The notes under the pieces are model-generated. The model worked only from the letters and a program-made list of their open reading frames with translations, had not been told where the DNA came from and ran no database searches. The translations under genes were made by a program, and so were the position numbers. DNA of 64,000 nt from NCBI GenBank assembly GCA_022264855.1, contig JABYQU010000001.1, positions 372,001-436,000 on the forward strand, given 5' to 3'. This DNA is from Lenzites betulinus (lineage: Eukaryota > Basidiomycota > Agaricomycetes > Polyporales > Polyporaceae). Positions 1 through 11,000 of this stretch are shown one piece after another (position 1 is the stretch's first letter; every line of letters begins with the position of its first letter).

Positions 1-1036
1 ACGCGCACTAAGTCCAACGCGCTCCCGATGCTCGAGGCCGACGCGCCATACTGGATATACCGCTACGACCGCCCCGATGTCCCCGGGCGGTGGTCCAAGG
101 TCCTTCCGAACGACGGCGCTGAGCCGGACACGGCTTGGCCGCAGCCGCGGTACGCGCACCAGATCGTGTACGACTCCCGTACGAAAACGGTGTACATGCA
201 CGGCGGGAACGCGGGGCTCGATGAGGACGAGCCTGAGGACGGCGAGGAGCTGTCTGGCCGCAGGAGGCGCATGTCCGGACCTGAGGACACGCTGGCGGCG
301 ATCAATCTCGTGCGCGGGGGTGCGCCTGCGCCGTCCTCGTCGCCGGTCTCTGCGCTCGAGGCGGATGCGGACTCGGATATGAAGCGGTTGGACGACTTTT
401 GGAAGCTGGAAGTCATACGGTATGCACTTGGTCCTCAGACAAACGTCAGCATGCTGAGTGTTTCGCAGCCCTAGCTTCGAGGAGATTGCGCGGCGCGCAG
501 TGTTTGAGGTTCGGAAACAGCAGTAAGTGTATCATGAAGTCGTAGGGAGAGCGTCTCCTGACCATGGGGTTTCCAACAGGTTTAGGGAGATGTGCGAGGA
601 CGGGCCACCCATTAAGGCCCTCACTTTCCTCCAAACCCGCGTCTCTGAGGTGGTTAATCACGAAGACCCAGAAGAGGCAAAAGACTTCCGCTCTTTGCTC
701 TCCGCACACCTACTCTCCGCGTTCCCGCGCGCCATCGACGTCGTGCCTACTGCCGAGCCTGACACAGCTATGGAGGTCAGCACGGACACGGAACGCATGG
801 ACAGCCTTCCGCAATCTAAGCCGCTATGCTCAAGTTCATCAGAGCGCGGGCTCAAGCCGATCATCCGGTGGGAAGAGGACCCGGTCGAGGAGAGCGATGG
901 GACTGCACCAGCTCCGGACAGGTTCCGTCAGCGCACGGAAATGTTCGAGAGGCTCATGACATTCATCAATGAAGACGCCAAGCAACCGGAGCAGAACCTT
1001 GTAGACATGCTGTCTGAGGATACCCAGATCTTCTAG
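1..1036 (+). CDS. Muskelin-like protein, C-terminal part (5' end outside window)
   Basis: The reading frame is open at the left edge, so only the end of the gene is present. Three exons are visible: 1-419, 469-522 and 580-1036, with 49 and 57 nt GT-AG introns whose phases join cleanly. The first exon carries the end of a kelch-type propeller (YAHQIVYD, VYMHGGNAG) followed by an acidic insert. Across the junctions the protein reads RPSFEEIARRAVFEVRKQQ, then FREMCEDGPP, then KALTFLQTRVSEVV and FRSLLSAHLL, the conserved muskelin C-terminal region. Muskelin is a kelch-repeat component of the GID/CTLH ubiquitin ligase in animals and many fungi. The discoidin, LisH and CTLH domains expected upstream are not in the window. 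The tail to the stop at 1034-1036 is poorly conserved and acidic. Confidence 0.82.
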
Positions 1037-1158
1037 GCATTTTGGAGTGTTTCTGGGAAGGCAGTAGGACATTCGGACTGGATACGTGGAACCATAGCAT
1101 ACTGGACATTGATAGCAATACATGTATACGGACTCGCGGGTGTGATGCATTTTCGGTC

Positions 1159-1785
1159 TCATTCGTCCAGGTTAATTGCACGGCCAAACTTGGCGTACAG
1201 GATTACCTTCAGCTCCTTCATTTGTTTCTCGCACTCTGAGGCGCTGGCTGACCGCTTTTCCAGTTCGGCGTTGAGGGCAGCGAGGTCTTTCTCGAGGCGT
1301 TTGACTGCACGCGGATGGGGCATGTGGACAAATGCCTCGCCTATCCGGTACCTGCAAAACAATCACTGCGTGAGCGCGATTCCAAGCCCTGACCATCAGG
1401 TGAGATACTGACATTACAGGCTGATCTTCGTCCGCGAGCTCGAGTTCCATCGAGATGTCATCCAGGGCCTCTTTCTCTTGCTGCGAGGGAGAACCGCACT
1501 GAGCGGGAACTGGGGCACAGAGAAAACACAGAACACACCTTGAGCTCCTGGATACTCTCCTCGATGCTGCGCAGCCGGGTGTTCAACTTTGAAAAGGAAT
1601 TGATCCGCTGCTGGTCCTCTAGCCCGGGTGCCGTATGAGCTGTGGACTCGGAAGGGCGGATGAACACGCACCCCATGTCACCTCTGCGCTGTCATCATGT
1701 TCCTCCTCCTGTGCAAGCTGTGGTGGCGGCGGTCAGCACGCAACAAACAGAGAGAATCGGCAGGCATCGTACTTGCCATACGCAT
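1159..1785 (-). CDS. Prefoldin subunit 4
   Basis: Five exons on the minus strand (1777-1785, 1672-1717, 1539-1618, 1413-1480, 1351-1159) give a 131-residue protein, the usual size for a beta-type prefoldin. It starts MRMLAQEEEHDD, continues EVTWEDQQRINSFSKLN, then DEDQPVMYRIGEAF, and ends ELKVILYAKFGRAINLDE. These are the signature blocks of PFD4: N-terminal helix, beta-hairpin linker and C-terminal helix. Prefoldin is a cytosolic hexamer that passes nascent actin and tubulin to the CCT chaperonin. The start ATG lies in a CCACC context. The first coding exon is only 9 nt and is followed by an intron with a GC donor (GCAAGT). Two codons (E of TWED and M of PVMY) are split by introns and rebuilt exactly, which supports the model. 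It is convergent with muskelin, 122 bp apart. Confidence 0.9.
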
Positions 1786-2032
1786 GGTGGCGGCGGACGA
1801 AGAGTGCAGCTAATATTTGAGAGTTTCTGCCGACAAGGCAGTCAGCTGTTGGGATTAAGGCCCAATATGTCCCGAAAAGGGCATACCTGATAAGAGAGGG
1901 GGACCGGAAGCAATGGCCGGGGCCCGGGTGGCGAATATCACCAAGCTTCGATCTCGAGTTCTTTAGACGCAGTGCGTTGCGCCGGCATAAGTACGCCTCG
2001 GACGACAATCATCCTCTACGTTGTCGCCCACG

Positions 2033-4258
2033 ATGAGCTCCCTCATGCTGCTGCTTGCGCCCCGCGCGAACCTCCCCGAGCTCTCGCCGTTCTGGCGGAC
2101 AGTCAGGGAAAACGTGATGATCGCCGCCGTCGCGTATTACACGATCACAAACACGGTTAAGGCGGGCCGCCATCTGCGCGCCCGGGGGCTCGTCAAGAGT
2201 GTCAGGGACATCTACCAGTGGGTTCTCCAGGTTCGCCATGCTCGTTTATAACAGCCGCGAACGCGTTGGCTGATTGCGGCGCGAAGGAAACATTGTTATT
2301 GGCCCTCCGATTCCCAGCGGCGAAGAAGAAAGTGGATACCGAGCTGGGCAAGGCAAGGTTAGACATTGAAGCAAAGCTCGTCCCTCAGGGTCCCGGTGTT
2401 ACGCGACATCTGTCTCTCCCCACCCAAGGGCACGACACCGAATGGATCATCACCGAGATGGCGAAGATGGACGAGGAGGGCGGGCATCATGTAGACTGGC
2501 GGGATGGCAAGGTCTCCGGTGCAGTATATCGTATGTGTCAAGCCTTACCGTATTTTCTCCTTGCTCATGCATCGGGGTCATGCCTTTAGACGGAGGCGAA
2601 GACATGCAGAAAGTAATCATAGCTGCAATGGAACGCTACTGCCTCTCAAACCCTCTACACCCCGACGTATTCCCTGCGATTCGGAAAATGGAGGCAGAGG
2701 TAGTCGCAATGGTGCTCAAGATGTACAACAACCCTAACGGTGCCGGCACGACGACCTCGGGAGGCACCGAGTCAATTGTCATGGCAGTCAAGACATATCG
2801 TGACTGGGCGAGGGCTACCAAAGGTATCACGGCACCCGAGATGTGAGTGAACGTCCAGGTCGGTTCGATTGAGTCTGTTACTGATAGCATACATGCAGGG
2901 TTGTGCCCATTTCTGCCCATGCTGCGTTCGACAAGGGCGCTGCCTATCTCGGCATCAAAGTGCATACCATCCCGGTCCACCCAGAGACCCGTCAGGTAGA
3001 CTTAAAGCACGTCGCACGTGCTATAAACGCCAACACCATCATGGTAAACATTGGCTTGTGTACGACCCTTCTACCATTGCTGAACATAAGCATAGATTGT
3101 CGGCTCCGCGATCAACTTCCCGGACGGAAACCAGGACGACATTGTCGCGCTCGGCAAGCTTGCGACCAAGCATAAGATTGGTCTCCATGTCGACTGCTGC
3201 TTGGGCAGCTTTATTATGCCGTTCTTGGAGGAGGCTGGGTTCCCTGTCGAGCCGTTCGACTTTAGGGTTGAGGGTGTCACCAGCATAAGCTGTGATACGC
3301 ACAAGGTCAATGACACGCCCTCTTACACTCCCGTAATCAGGAGCTGACATTTTACATTTAGTATGGTTTCGCTCCCAAGGCAAGCGAATATTGTGAAAGC
3401 TGCAATGGTACTCGGCTGACCGTAATTTTAGGGCAACTCAGTGATCATGTACCGCGATGCAGCTCTTCGCCGCTATCAGTACTATGTCAACCCAGACTGG
3501 GTTGGCGGTGTCTACGCTAGTCCCAGCATCGCTGGCTCCCGGTAAGATTTCACTCATGCACCGATGAGCTACGGCTACTCACGCATTTCTTGCAGCCCCG
3601 GTGCACTGATTGCTGGGACCTGGGCCGCTATGCAATATATGGGCAATTCGTAAGGTCTCTTTTGAATCCCCTCGATTACCACACTAAACCTACTACGTGC
3701 GTAGCGGCTACCTCGAGTCCTGCAAGACCATCGTCTCGGCTGCGAAGACGATCGCACACCGGATCAAGACCGAGATCCCTGAGCTCCGCGTCCTGGGCAA
3801 CCCGCCCGCGTCCGTCGTCGCGTTCGCCGGCGCACACGGCAGCGCCCTGAACGTGCTCGAGGTTGGGGATGCGATGAGCAAGAAGGGCTGGCATCTGAAC
3901 GCGATCAGCAATCCGCCCGCCGTGCATATCGCCGTCACGGTATGTTCTACTCTTCGCTATTTGCTAAGTCGTATTACTGACGGTGAACGGCTGCACAGCG
4001 CCTTACGATTCCTGTCGTGGACAGCCTCATCGCGGACTTGAAGGACGCTGTGCGTGTGGCAAATCTCGCACCTTCCGGTCAGGGTACCATGGTGATGCTC
4101 TACGGTGAGTGCTGTCAAGCAGTCCTTCGGGGGCGTGTGCATGGGCTTGGAGCTGAGCTGATGCTCTGTCTACAGGGCTGGGCCAGTCAAGTCCCGTCGG
4201 ATCGACTATGGTCGGTCATGTAGCGGAGGCGTTTTTGGACACCATGTACAAGGCCTAG
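2033..4258 (+). CDS. DPL1: Sphingosine-1-phosphate lyase
   Basis: This is a PLP-dependent lyase that cleaves sphingoid-base phosphates to a fatty aldehyde and phosphoethanolamine, an ER-membrane enzyme and the exit step of sphingolipid metabolism. About nine or ten exons can be followed. The N-terminus ([15 protein letters not shown]) leads to a hydrophobic stretch fitting the single membrane anchor. Conserved blocks are [71 protein letters not shown] and the PLP-lysine motif SCDTHKYGFAPKGNS, then [18 protein letters not shown]. The protein ends DTMYKA at 4256-4258. Clear intron junctions include 2531-2589 and 3380-3431. The latter has a GC donor and lies just after the PLP lysine motif. The boundary of the first intron (after 2230) is uncertain. 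The start at 2033 is the first ATG in frame. Confidence 0.93.
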
Positions 4259-5434
4259 GAGGCATTCAATGCGGATCTCATCTCCGGGACCAGTAGTCGT
4301 GTATGACTAAATTACTGACAACCACTTCTTTTGGTGGATATTTCTTGTTACTTCCCCACTCTGTGTCTGCTGTATATACCACGCACTGTCGACTTTTAAT
4401 TGGAGTCTCCAGATCTGTTTTGCATCTTACGAACGCGGTTAGATATACCACCGTTCCACCTTGGATGGGCTCTGTCGTAGGCTAGGCCTGATGGTTCGAC
4501 GCCGGTTTTATATATCGATACTACGACAGAGAACGCCCTCTGCTTAATTGTCGATCTCTGATATCACTTCCCATGACAAGGTATGAACTTCGCCGCGGCG
4601 TACCAATGATGCATGATGGCTGTGCCAAGGCAGACCAAGGCGGCGTGCCGATCGCAGTCGCGACTTGCCGAGCGGCTCCAGGCGCCTCCTGCACAACTTG
4701 ATCCAGTCCTCCGTGTCCAAAGGTCACAACATACCCGTACCCACTCAGAATCTCTCCGGTCATAGCATTGTACCGCTTTGGAGCATGCGCTGCCTATCCC
4801 GCTGTCCCACACGCTGCCTCCGCGGTATAGAAACCGAACCGTTCGCCGAATGTTCAACGTCATGCCGGCGTTCCGTCTCAATCTAAGCATGCAGGAAGTC
4901 TTTCGCGCAGTGATTTGTTGAAGCTTCGAAGGTCCGGCTTTGTACAAGTCTCTGTCATCCCGATTCCGCGGAATACCGGTGGAGCAGTGGGTACGCGCGA
5001 CCATAAACTTTCTGACATAATATGCTGCCTGCAGAAACCGCAGCCTGATGAGCACCTTCGCTCAGTTGTACTATGCTGCCAAAATGCCTGAAATAAAGCT
5101 GCAGAGTGTACGGTGCGTGAGTTCTTAGGTATACACACATAGACTATAAGGGAGGGCTAAACCACTGACATGCGCATCCAGGACGGACAGTTAGTTCATC
5201 TGGAGCGCGAATGATCCACTGCCTCGCTAACTCGACATAGCCGGACGGCAGAGCGGCTACGTTACGTTTCGCGGATCGCAAATAGTGCGCAGTGTACACT
5301 CCACGGCGCGGGCTCAGTCGCCGACTTTGTGGACACTACGCCTCCGTGTTGCCTCAGTATATAACCTACTCCGAAGATACACGCAATGCAGTATTCTCAC
5401 TTTCCTTCATTTCTTCTTGTGGCTCTTCAGCACT
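4259..5434. other. Intergenic region, no supported gene
   Basis: The sequence lies between the S1P lyase stop and the beta-mannosidase start. The right third must hold the beta-mannosidase promoter. On the minus strand around 4560-4880 one frame reads protein-like (FGERFGFYTAEAACG and MTGEILSGYGYV) but is broken by stops, has no splice-supported continuation and matches no family I recognise. It is treated as a possible relic only. Confidence 0.4.
5358..5364 (+). promoter_or_regulatory. Probable TATA box of the beta-mannosidase gene
   Basis: TATATAA lies 71 bp upstream of the start ATG at 5435, followed by a pyrimidine-rich leader (5390-5425), a usual fungal core-promoter layout. Confidence 0.45.
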
Positions 5435-8400
5435 ATGCTGTTGCCCCTGCTTGCCCTGGCCTCTGGGGCGACGCTCGTGGGAGCCGATATCCTTAGCCTT
5501 TCCGAGTTGAATTGGACTTTGCAGAATGCGGCGGGAACAATCCGAGTCCCTGCTCAGCAACCTTCACAAGTGCATCTCGATTTGAAGGCTGGAGGTATTA
5601 TTACCGAACCCCTCCTTGGTATCAACGGTGAGCTACTTCATCCCAGTGCTATCTCAAAACCGTTGACTTACATACCGCACTTAGACTTTACGCAGAGGTG
5701 GATAGTTCCAGAAAACTGGGTCTACCAGGCGGACTTGAGCTCGGTCATAGCCCAGCACCCGCAGCCTGACAACGGCAATAGAACGCTGCTGGTATTCTAT
5801 GGACTCGATACTGTTGCGAATATCGTGCGTCTCAGGCGGCATTTCGCGTAGGTTTGCTGCTAACTGTTACGCAAGACTGTAGCAGGACATCCTGTCGCGT
5901 GGGTCAACAACCAGTTTCAACAATATGTGTATGATGTGACGGACTATCTGTCGTCACCCTTGATGAACGACACCACTCTCAACATTGCCTTTGAGTCTCC
6001 TGTTGCTTATGGTCAGAACGTCAGCACCATTCCCGGCGTGGAGCCTACAATCACACTCGACGTGAGCGCGATCAGTTTCATTTTGCTGTTCCCCGACACT
6101 TACCAAGCGGTATCCAGTTCGAATGGACCGGTACACGTCAGAATATTCGTAAGATCACCTCGGACTTTGGATGGGACTGGGTTGGTGTTGGCATGATAGG
6201 TTGCGATTTGGCTCAACTGACACCTCATGCTACGTGTAGGGCCCGGCTTTCGCGCCGTCTGGCGTTTACAAGCCCGCCTACTTGATCACCTTATCCGGAT
6301 CAGCAGCCAATGCCTCCACCGCTGAGAACAAGGCCGCCTCACACCCTCTTCTTGTATCGCAGACAGGGGGTATCTTCATCGAAGAGTCTGCTCTAGAGAT
6401 CACGAAAGTCGGCCAGAACCCCAATGTGCGCCCCGATGAGTCCGCCGACTGGCTCGTCAACGTCACACTCGCTGTTCGGTCGATGCGCGCTGATCCCAGT
6501 CCCACGCTCACTGTGTCTATTCCCGAGCTCAGCGTCACCTCCGGCCCGTTAAACCTATCCTCCATCCCCGCTGGTACAAATGCGTCCACCTTCGTTGGCG
6601 GCACGTTCACTATACCGGGGGGCTTGCCCCAGCGTTGGTATCCGCACAACCTCGGCTCCCCCAAGCTGTACAATATCACGGTCACCCTCACCATTGCCGG
6701 TCTGCCCGCGGTGTCTTACACCACCCGAAGTGGCTTCCGTACGGTGTATCTCGCCCAGACGCCGTATTCCCAGGACGACGTCGTGCAGCACGGGATTACT
6801 CCAGGAGATCAGTGGCACTTTGAAGTCAACGGGAAGACTATCTACTCTAAGGGCTCTAACCTCATCCCCTTTGATCCTTTCTATGCCAGGACTACTTCCG
6901 ACAAGGTTCGCTGGATTTTGGAGAGCGCTGTCAAGAGTGGACAGAATATGGTAGGACCCGCTTTCTCATGCTGTCGGTGCGTCATATGCCCTATCGCTCA
7001 TACTGTCGGCATAGATCCGCCTTTGGGGCGGAGGGATCTACCAACCCTCCGACGAGCTCACCGGAGGCTACGACCTCTACTCGATTTGTGATGAGCTCGG
7101 CATCCTTACGTGGTCCGAGCTGGGATTCTCCGACTCTACCTATATCGTGAACGACTTCTTCCTTGAGTCAGTCGAGCGCGAAGTCAGGCAAAACGTGAGG
7201 CGGGTAAAGAGGCACCCGAGTAACGTGCAGTGGGCCGGCTCGAACGAGATCGAGGTGCTGCTGCTGATCGTCAACAACACGATCGTAACCGACTTGCCCC
7301 CTCGGTTCTTCGACGAGGTGAGTGCAATTCTACGCATATTCGTTCGATGCTAATGGAGAGGTTATCGTGTTCAAAGTTCCTGCTCGTGTTCCAGGACCTT
7401 CTGCATGATGTCGTTCTGCAGGAGCAGTCATCCGTACGTCAATCCGTACATGTTCGCGCACGTTTAAGTCGGAGCTGACATGCGTGTCAGGTCGCTTACA
7501 CTGATTGCTCTACCACGAACGGTGTTCTTAGCCTAGACCCTTATGTTCTACGTCTGAACAACTTGACCGCCGGGCACATATACGGAAACACAGGTGTGCA
7601 TCGTACCAGTGAACCAATAAGCGACTACTCACATGGTCCTTAGAACTGTACAACTACGACAGCTCACAGTCGTTCAACTACAGCACGTATCCGTTATCCA
7701 GGTAAGTACAACTACTATGCAACACGTCGTCCTCTGAGCCTAGCCAACTCGCTCAATTTAGATTTGTGAATGAGTTCGGGTAAGGGCCGGTTTCGAGATC
7801 GGAACACTCTCACAAGGCTAACGCCGTTTCGTCTGCAAGCTTCATCTCCATGCCCTCGTTCTACAGCTGGGAGGAAGTCCTCGAGTCTCCGGATGACTTC
7901 TCTTTCAACTCCACCGTTGTCTTGTCGCGCGACCACCACCCGCCCGCCACGAACCTCACCTGGCCTAATCCGTCCGCGCCTGAAGGCCAGAAAGAGATGA
8001 CGCTCGCTGTCGAGCAATGGCTTCCGACCCCCGGCACGCCCGACCAAAACCAGACGTTCGCGCAGTGGTGCTGGAGCACGCAGGTCTTCCAGTCGCTCTA
8101 CATGCAGTCCGAGATCGCGTTCTACCGGCGCGGCTCTGGGCGCGGCGAGCGCAACCTCGGCGCGCTCATGTGGCAGCTCAACGATATCTGGCAGGGCGTC
8201 AGCTGGTCCGCGATCGAGTACTCGGGCAGGTGGAAGGTGGTGCAGTACGGCCTTGCGACAATCTTTGAGCCGGTCATGGCGTACCCGTTCTGGGTCGCCG
8301 AGACGGAGACGCTTGAAGTCGCGGTTACGTCTGACCTGTTCGACACCGTGAACGGCACCGTCGAGCTGACCTGGTACGATTGGCAAGGACATTCGCTCAA

Positions 8401-8990
8401 TACATCCTCGCACACGTTCTCCGTTTTCTCGTTGAACAGCACGGTGGCGTACCAGGCACAGGGACTCGACAACATCCTTCCCGCAGGATCACAGGCAGAG
8501 GATGTGTGGATGCTGCTCACATTGACTGCGGAAGCAGATGGACAGACTTACACGCACGAACAATACGTATGTCCTCGCTCACTCCTTCCGTAACCTCGCT
8601 GACTCTTACATTTTGACTTACAATAGTTTGTTCCAACATCGCTGGCCAACGCAAACCTCGTCGACCCGGAAATCATGGTTACACCCGGCGACGACCTCAC
8701 ATTCACGCTTTCCGCCCAGGGTGGCGTGGCCCCCTTCACGTGGCTAGACCACCCCTCCGACACTGTTGGCTACTTCGTCGATGCTGCCTCGAACAAGGCT
8801 CTTAACGGCTTCTACCTCGTCCCTGGCGCCGATCGCACCGGTGAGTCTGCGACCTATTCCCGTGCTAGGACCGCCGAAAATGACACCGCTTTCAGTCCGC
8901 TTTGTGCAATCTGCAGCGCTGTCGACTTTGGCGAACCCGGCACCGGCGGACTTCGTCGTCCGATCGCTCTGGAATAACACCCACCTGTAA
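5435..8990 (+). CDS. Secreted beta-mannosidase, glycoside hydrolase family 2
   Basis: This is a large multi-exon gene for an exo-acting enzyme that removes terminal beta-mannose from mannan and manno-oligosaccharides or N-glycan cores. The protein starts with a signal peptide (MLLPLLALASGATLVGA). It continues through the GH2 sugar-binding domain (RVPAQQPSQVHLDLKAGG, then NDFTQRWIVPENW, HPVAWVNNQFQQY, RKITSDFGWDWGPAF), the immunoglobulin-like domain and the TIM barrel (LRIWGGGIYQPSDE, DELGILTWSELGF). The acid/base glutamate lies in QWAGSNEIE and the nucleophile in RFVNEFG. ALMWQLNDIWQGVSW is the typical C-terminal barrel block. About a dozen short introns can be inferred. The one before NITVAGHPV needs an acceptor ending GCAAG. 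Many N-x-S/T sites fit secretion. The stop is at 8988-8990. I see no frameshift, so the gene looks intact. Confidence 0.92.
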
Positions 8991-10130
8991 TGGCATACAG
9001 GTCTATACGGGCCTGCCTATGCTGGGACTTCAACGCCACTACGCCCAGATATCGTTCCTTACTGCTCTATCGGACTTGATAATATACACGCTCCCTAATC
9101 CTATCTTGGCCACTGACCAGCATGGACATGACCATCTCCATGTAAAGCTAGGCCTTTGAGGGTGGCACGAACTCGGCACGAAGTACGCCGGGCCTAGACC
9201 ACAAGGTAAGCAAGGTTGGCACTGCCTAGTACCGGCCCCACTTCACTCCACGGATGACTTCCGGGGCACAGCCTGGGATTGGAGTCGCTGCGCTTCGAGC
9301 AGTGTTACTGGTGCCGCCAGGAACTAGGGAGCTAGTCGAAGCACTGCTGCGGGTCTAGAATGCGTCTCTCCCTATTGTTTACACCGGTGGCTTGTTTACT
9401 GGGGTGTGTTCTATACGCCAGAAGATGATGCTCGGCGAATGCCATTACCAACACAGTGAGTCATGAACGTCGCTCCTCACTTTTTCAATTGTAGAGCGAG
9501 GTAAGCACAGATTGGTGAGTACTTTATACGTGACATCATGATCAGGAACGCTCAAGTTGAACAGGACGTAGGAAGGTGCTTCGTAACAAAGGGATCTTGA
9601 AAACTCAATGCGAACAGGCACAATACCGAGCATCGTGAGCGTGTATGTGTGCACTTCCATTCTACGGCAGACGCATGGTCGTCAATCCCCTTCTCTGTCT
9701 GATATCCCTGGGACCTAGAGCTCACAGCGCGAGGGAGATGTCTGGAAAGGCAGAAATGGTACTAACCCTTGATCCGCACACAACGCTGATGTCTGTCTGG
9801 ATGGCTGTCTGCTGGCAGAACTAGAATTTACAGCTGTGAGTCACAACGAAGAGAAAACTGTGGCTAGTAGTATTTTCTCGCAGCAGTCCCCACTAGGTTT
9901 CCGTAGTGAAGTAGTGTGCATGCACACATCGCAAAAACTCGAGCTTGTTCAGGAGTTGGACCGGTGTTCGGTACGGTAAACCGGCGGCGCGCTGGGCGTA
10001 TCCCTTCATTGTTTCGGCGTTCATCTCTTGGCCGACATCGATCCCATGTGCGGTTAGCTCCTCCGTGGTCCGTTCAGTCAAGCCTTCCCACGGGCCAACC
10101 TCAGCACGCTGACCGGCGGCGCGAGAAGGG
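8991..10130. other. Gene-poor region, nothing supported
   Basis: No open frame has recognisable domains or a consistent exon series. A minus-strand frame of 100 codons (9893-10195) has a protein-like stretch (TPVQLLNKLEFLRCVHAH) but no family match I can name. Confidence 0.35.
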
Positions 10131-10450
10131 TCTTCGGAGATGCAAACATCTGCGCAGAACGTTCGAAGGCGTATCAGGTATGCTACACACACCATTTATA
10201 GCACAAATTGACTGCACCTCTCGTGTTGCCGTAGCATCACGCGCACTTGCACGACGACTGAGAACCCATCCAGCACGCATGCGCTGTGGAGCTGGGGGAT
10301 CCATGGTCGGAGATGGCCCATTCTGACCATCCGAGTACTGTGAACGGTGGGTATTAATATCTCCATTCCGTGCGCGCGAGAAGCCTAGTGATCAGCCAGG
10401 AAAGTCGTGCGGAAGTCATTGAAGTGGGGCCTGAGGTAAGCGATGAATGC
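10130..10450 (+). pseudogene. Relic copy A of a coiled-coil-like gene (pairs with 12680-12990)
   Basis: This stretch resembles 12680-12990 in the same order. Shared points are a CxCGAGAAG start near 10133 and 12681, TATGCTACACA at 10179-10189 and 12753-12763, GTGGAGCT followed by GGGGGATC near 10286 and 12822, and a 35-nt block ending at the GTAAG of 10440 and 12984. In the forward frame that block reads RAEVIEVGP here and RAELVGVEP in the other copy, with differences falling at silent or conservative positions. This suggests both were once coding. No intact gene can be assembled, and stops interrupt every frame. Function unknown. Confidence 0.35.
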
Positions 10451-11000
10451 GTACCACGATCGTCCGCGAACTTCGAAGCGTTCGAACTCATATCGCGTGC
10501 AATTGTATGTCCTACCTTTCATTTTCCCGGCCTCATGCGCTGTCCTCTCACCCTCGTGCTCGCACGTATCCATGGGGAGACAATTAATCAGTGAGACTGG
10601 CAATCGATACCTGCGAATTTGAAGTACCGAGTTCATGGCACAAATGAGGGTCGGCATCGAGCCGCTTCGATTGGGGCACGTACCACCAAAGAACAAACCG
10701 AGCAGATCAAAACTCACATTACCATAGTAGTTTCTAAGGACGTCTATACAATGTGAGAGTAAGCGGGAAACGACAGATGAGTGCGAAAATATCCACAATT
10801 CGTCGACTCTTGCTACTGAACGCCTCGGCAAGCGCCGTAGAGCAGACGCTCGATTATCCAAAGTCCGGAAGTAGAGTTGGTAACATACAACGTCGACACT
10901 CTTAGCCACCCAATAGAAGACACAGACAGAGATGACATAGTGAAACGTTCTATGATGTATTGTGGTGATATGTACTGAAGAGCCTGAGGCTGGTTCGACA
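10450..11000. other. Gene-poor stretch with an 18-bp repeat
   Basis: The sequence CACAAATGAGGGTCGGCA at 10639-10656 recurs exactly at 13968-13985. Otherwise no gene is supported. A long minus-strand open frame (10385-11074) is low-complexity in family terms and may be a fortuitous extension past the gag-like ORF. Confidence 0.35.

Noticed and set aside
4491..4505. tRNA-like B-box word GGTTCGACGCC
   Set aside because: No matching A box, acceptor pairing or cloverleaf could be drawn around it.
4564..5055. 163-codon minus-strand frame
   Set aside because: No domain, no splice-supported extension; a different frame there reads more protein-like but has stops.
7715..8413. 232-codon minus-strand frame
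   Set aside because: Antisense of the beta-mannosidase exon, Arg/Glu-rich artefact.
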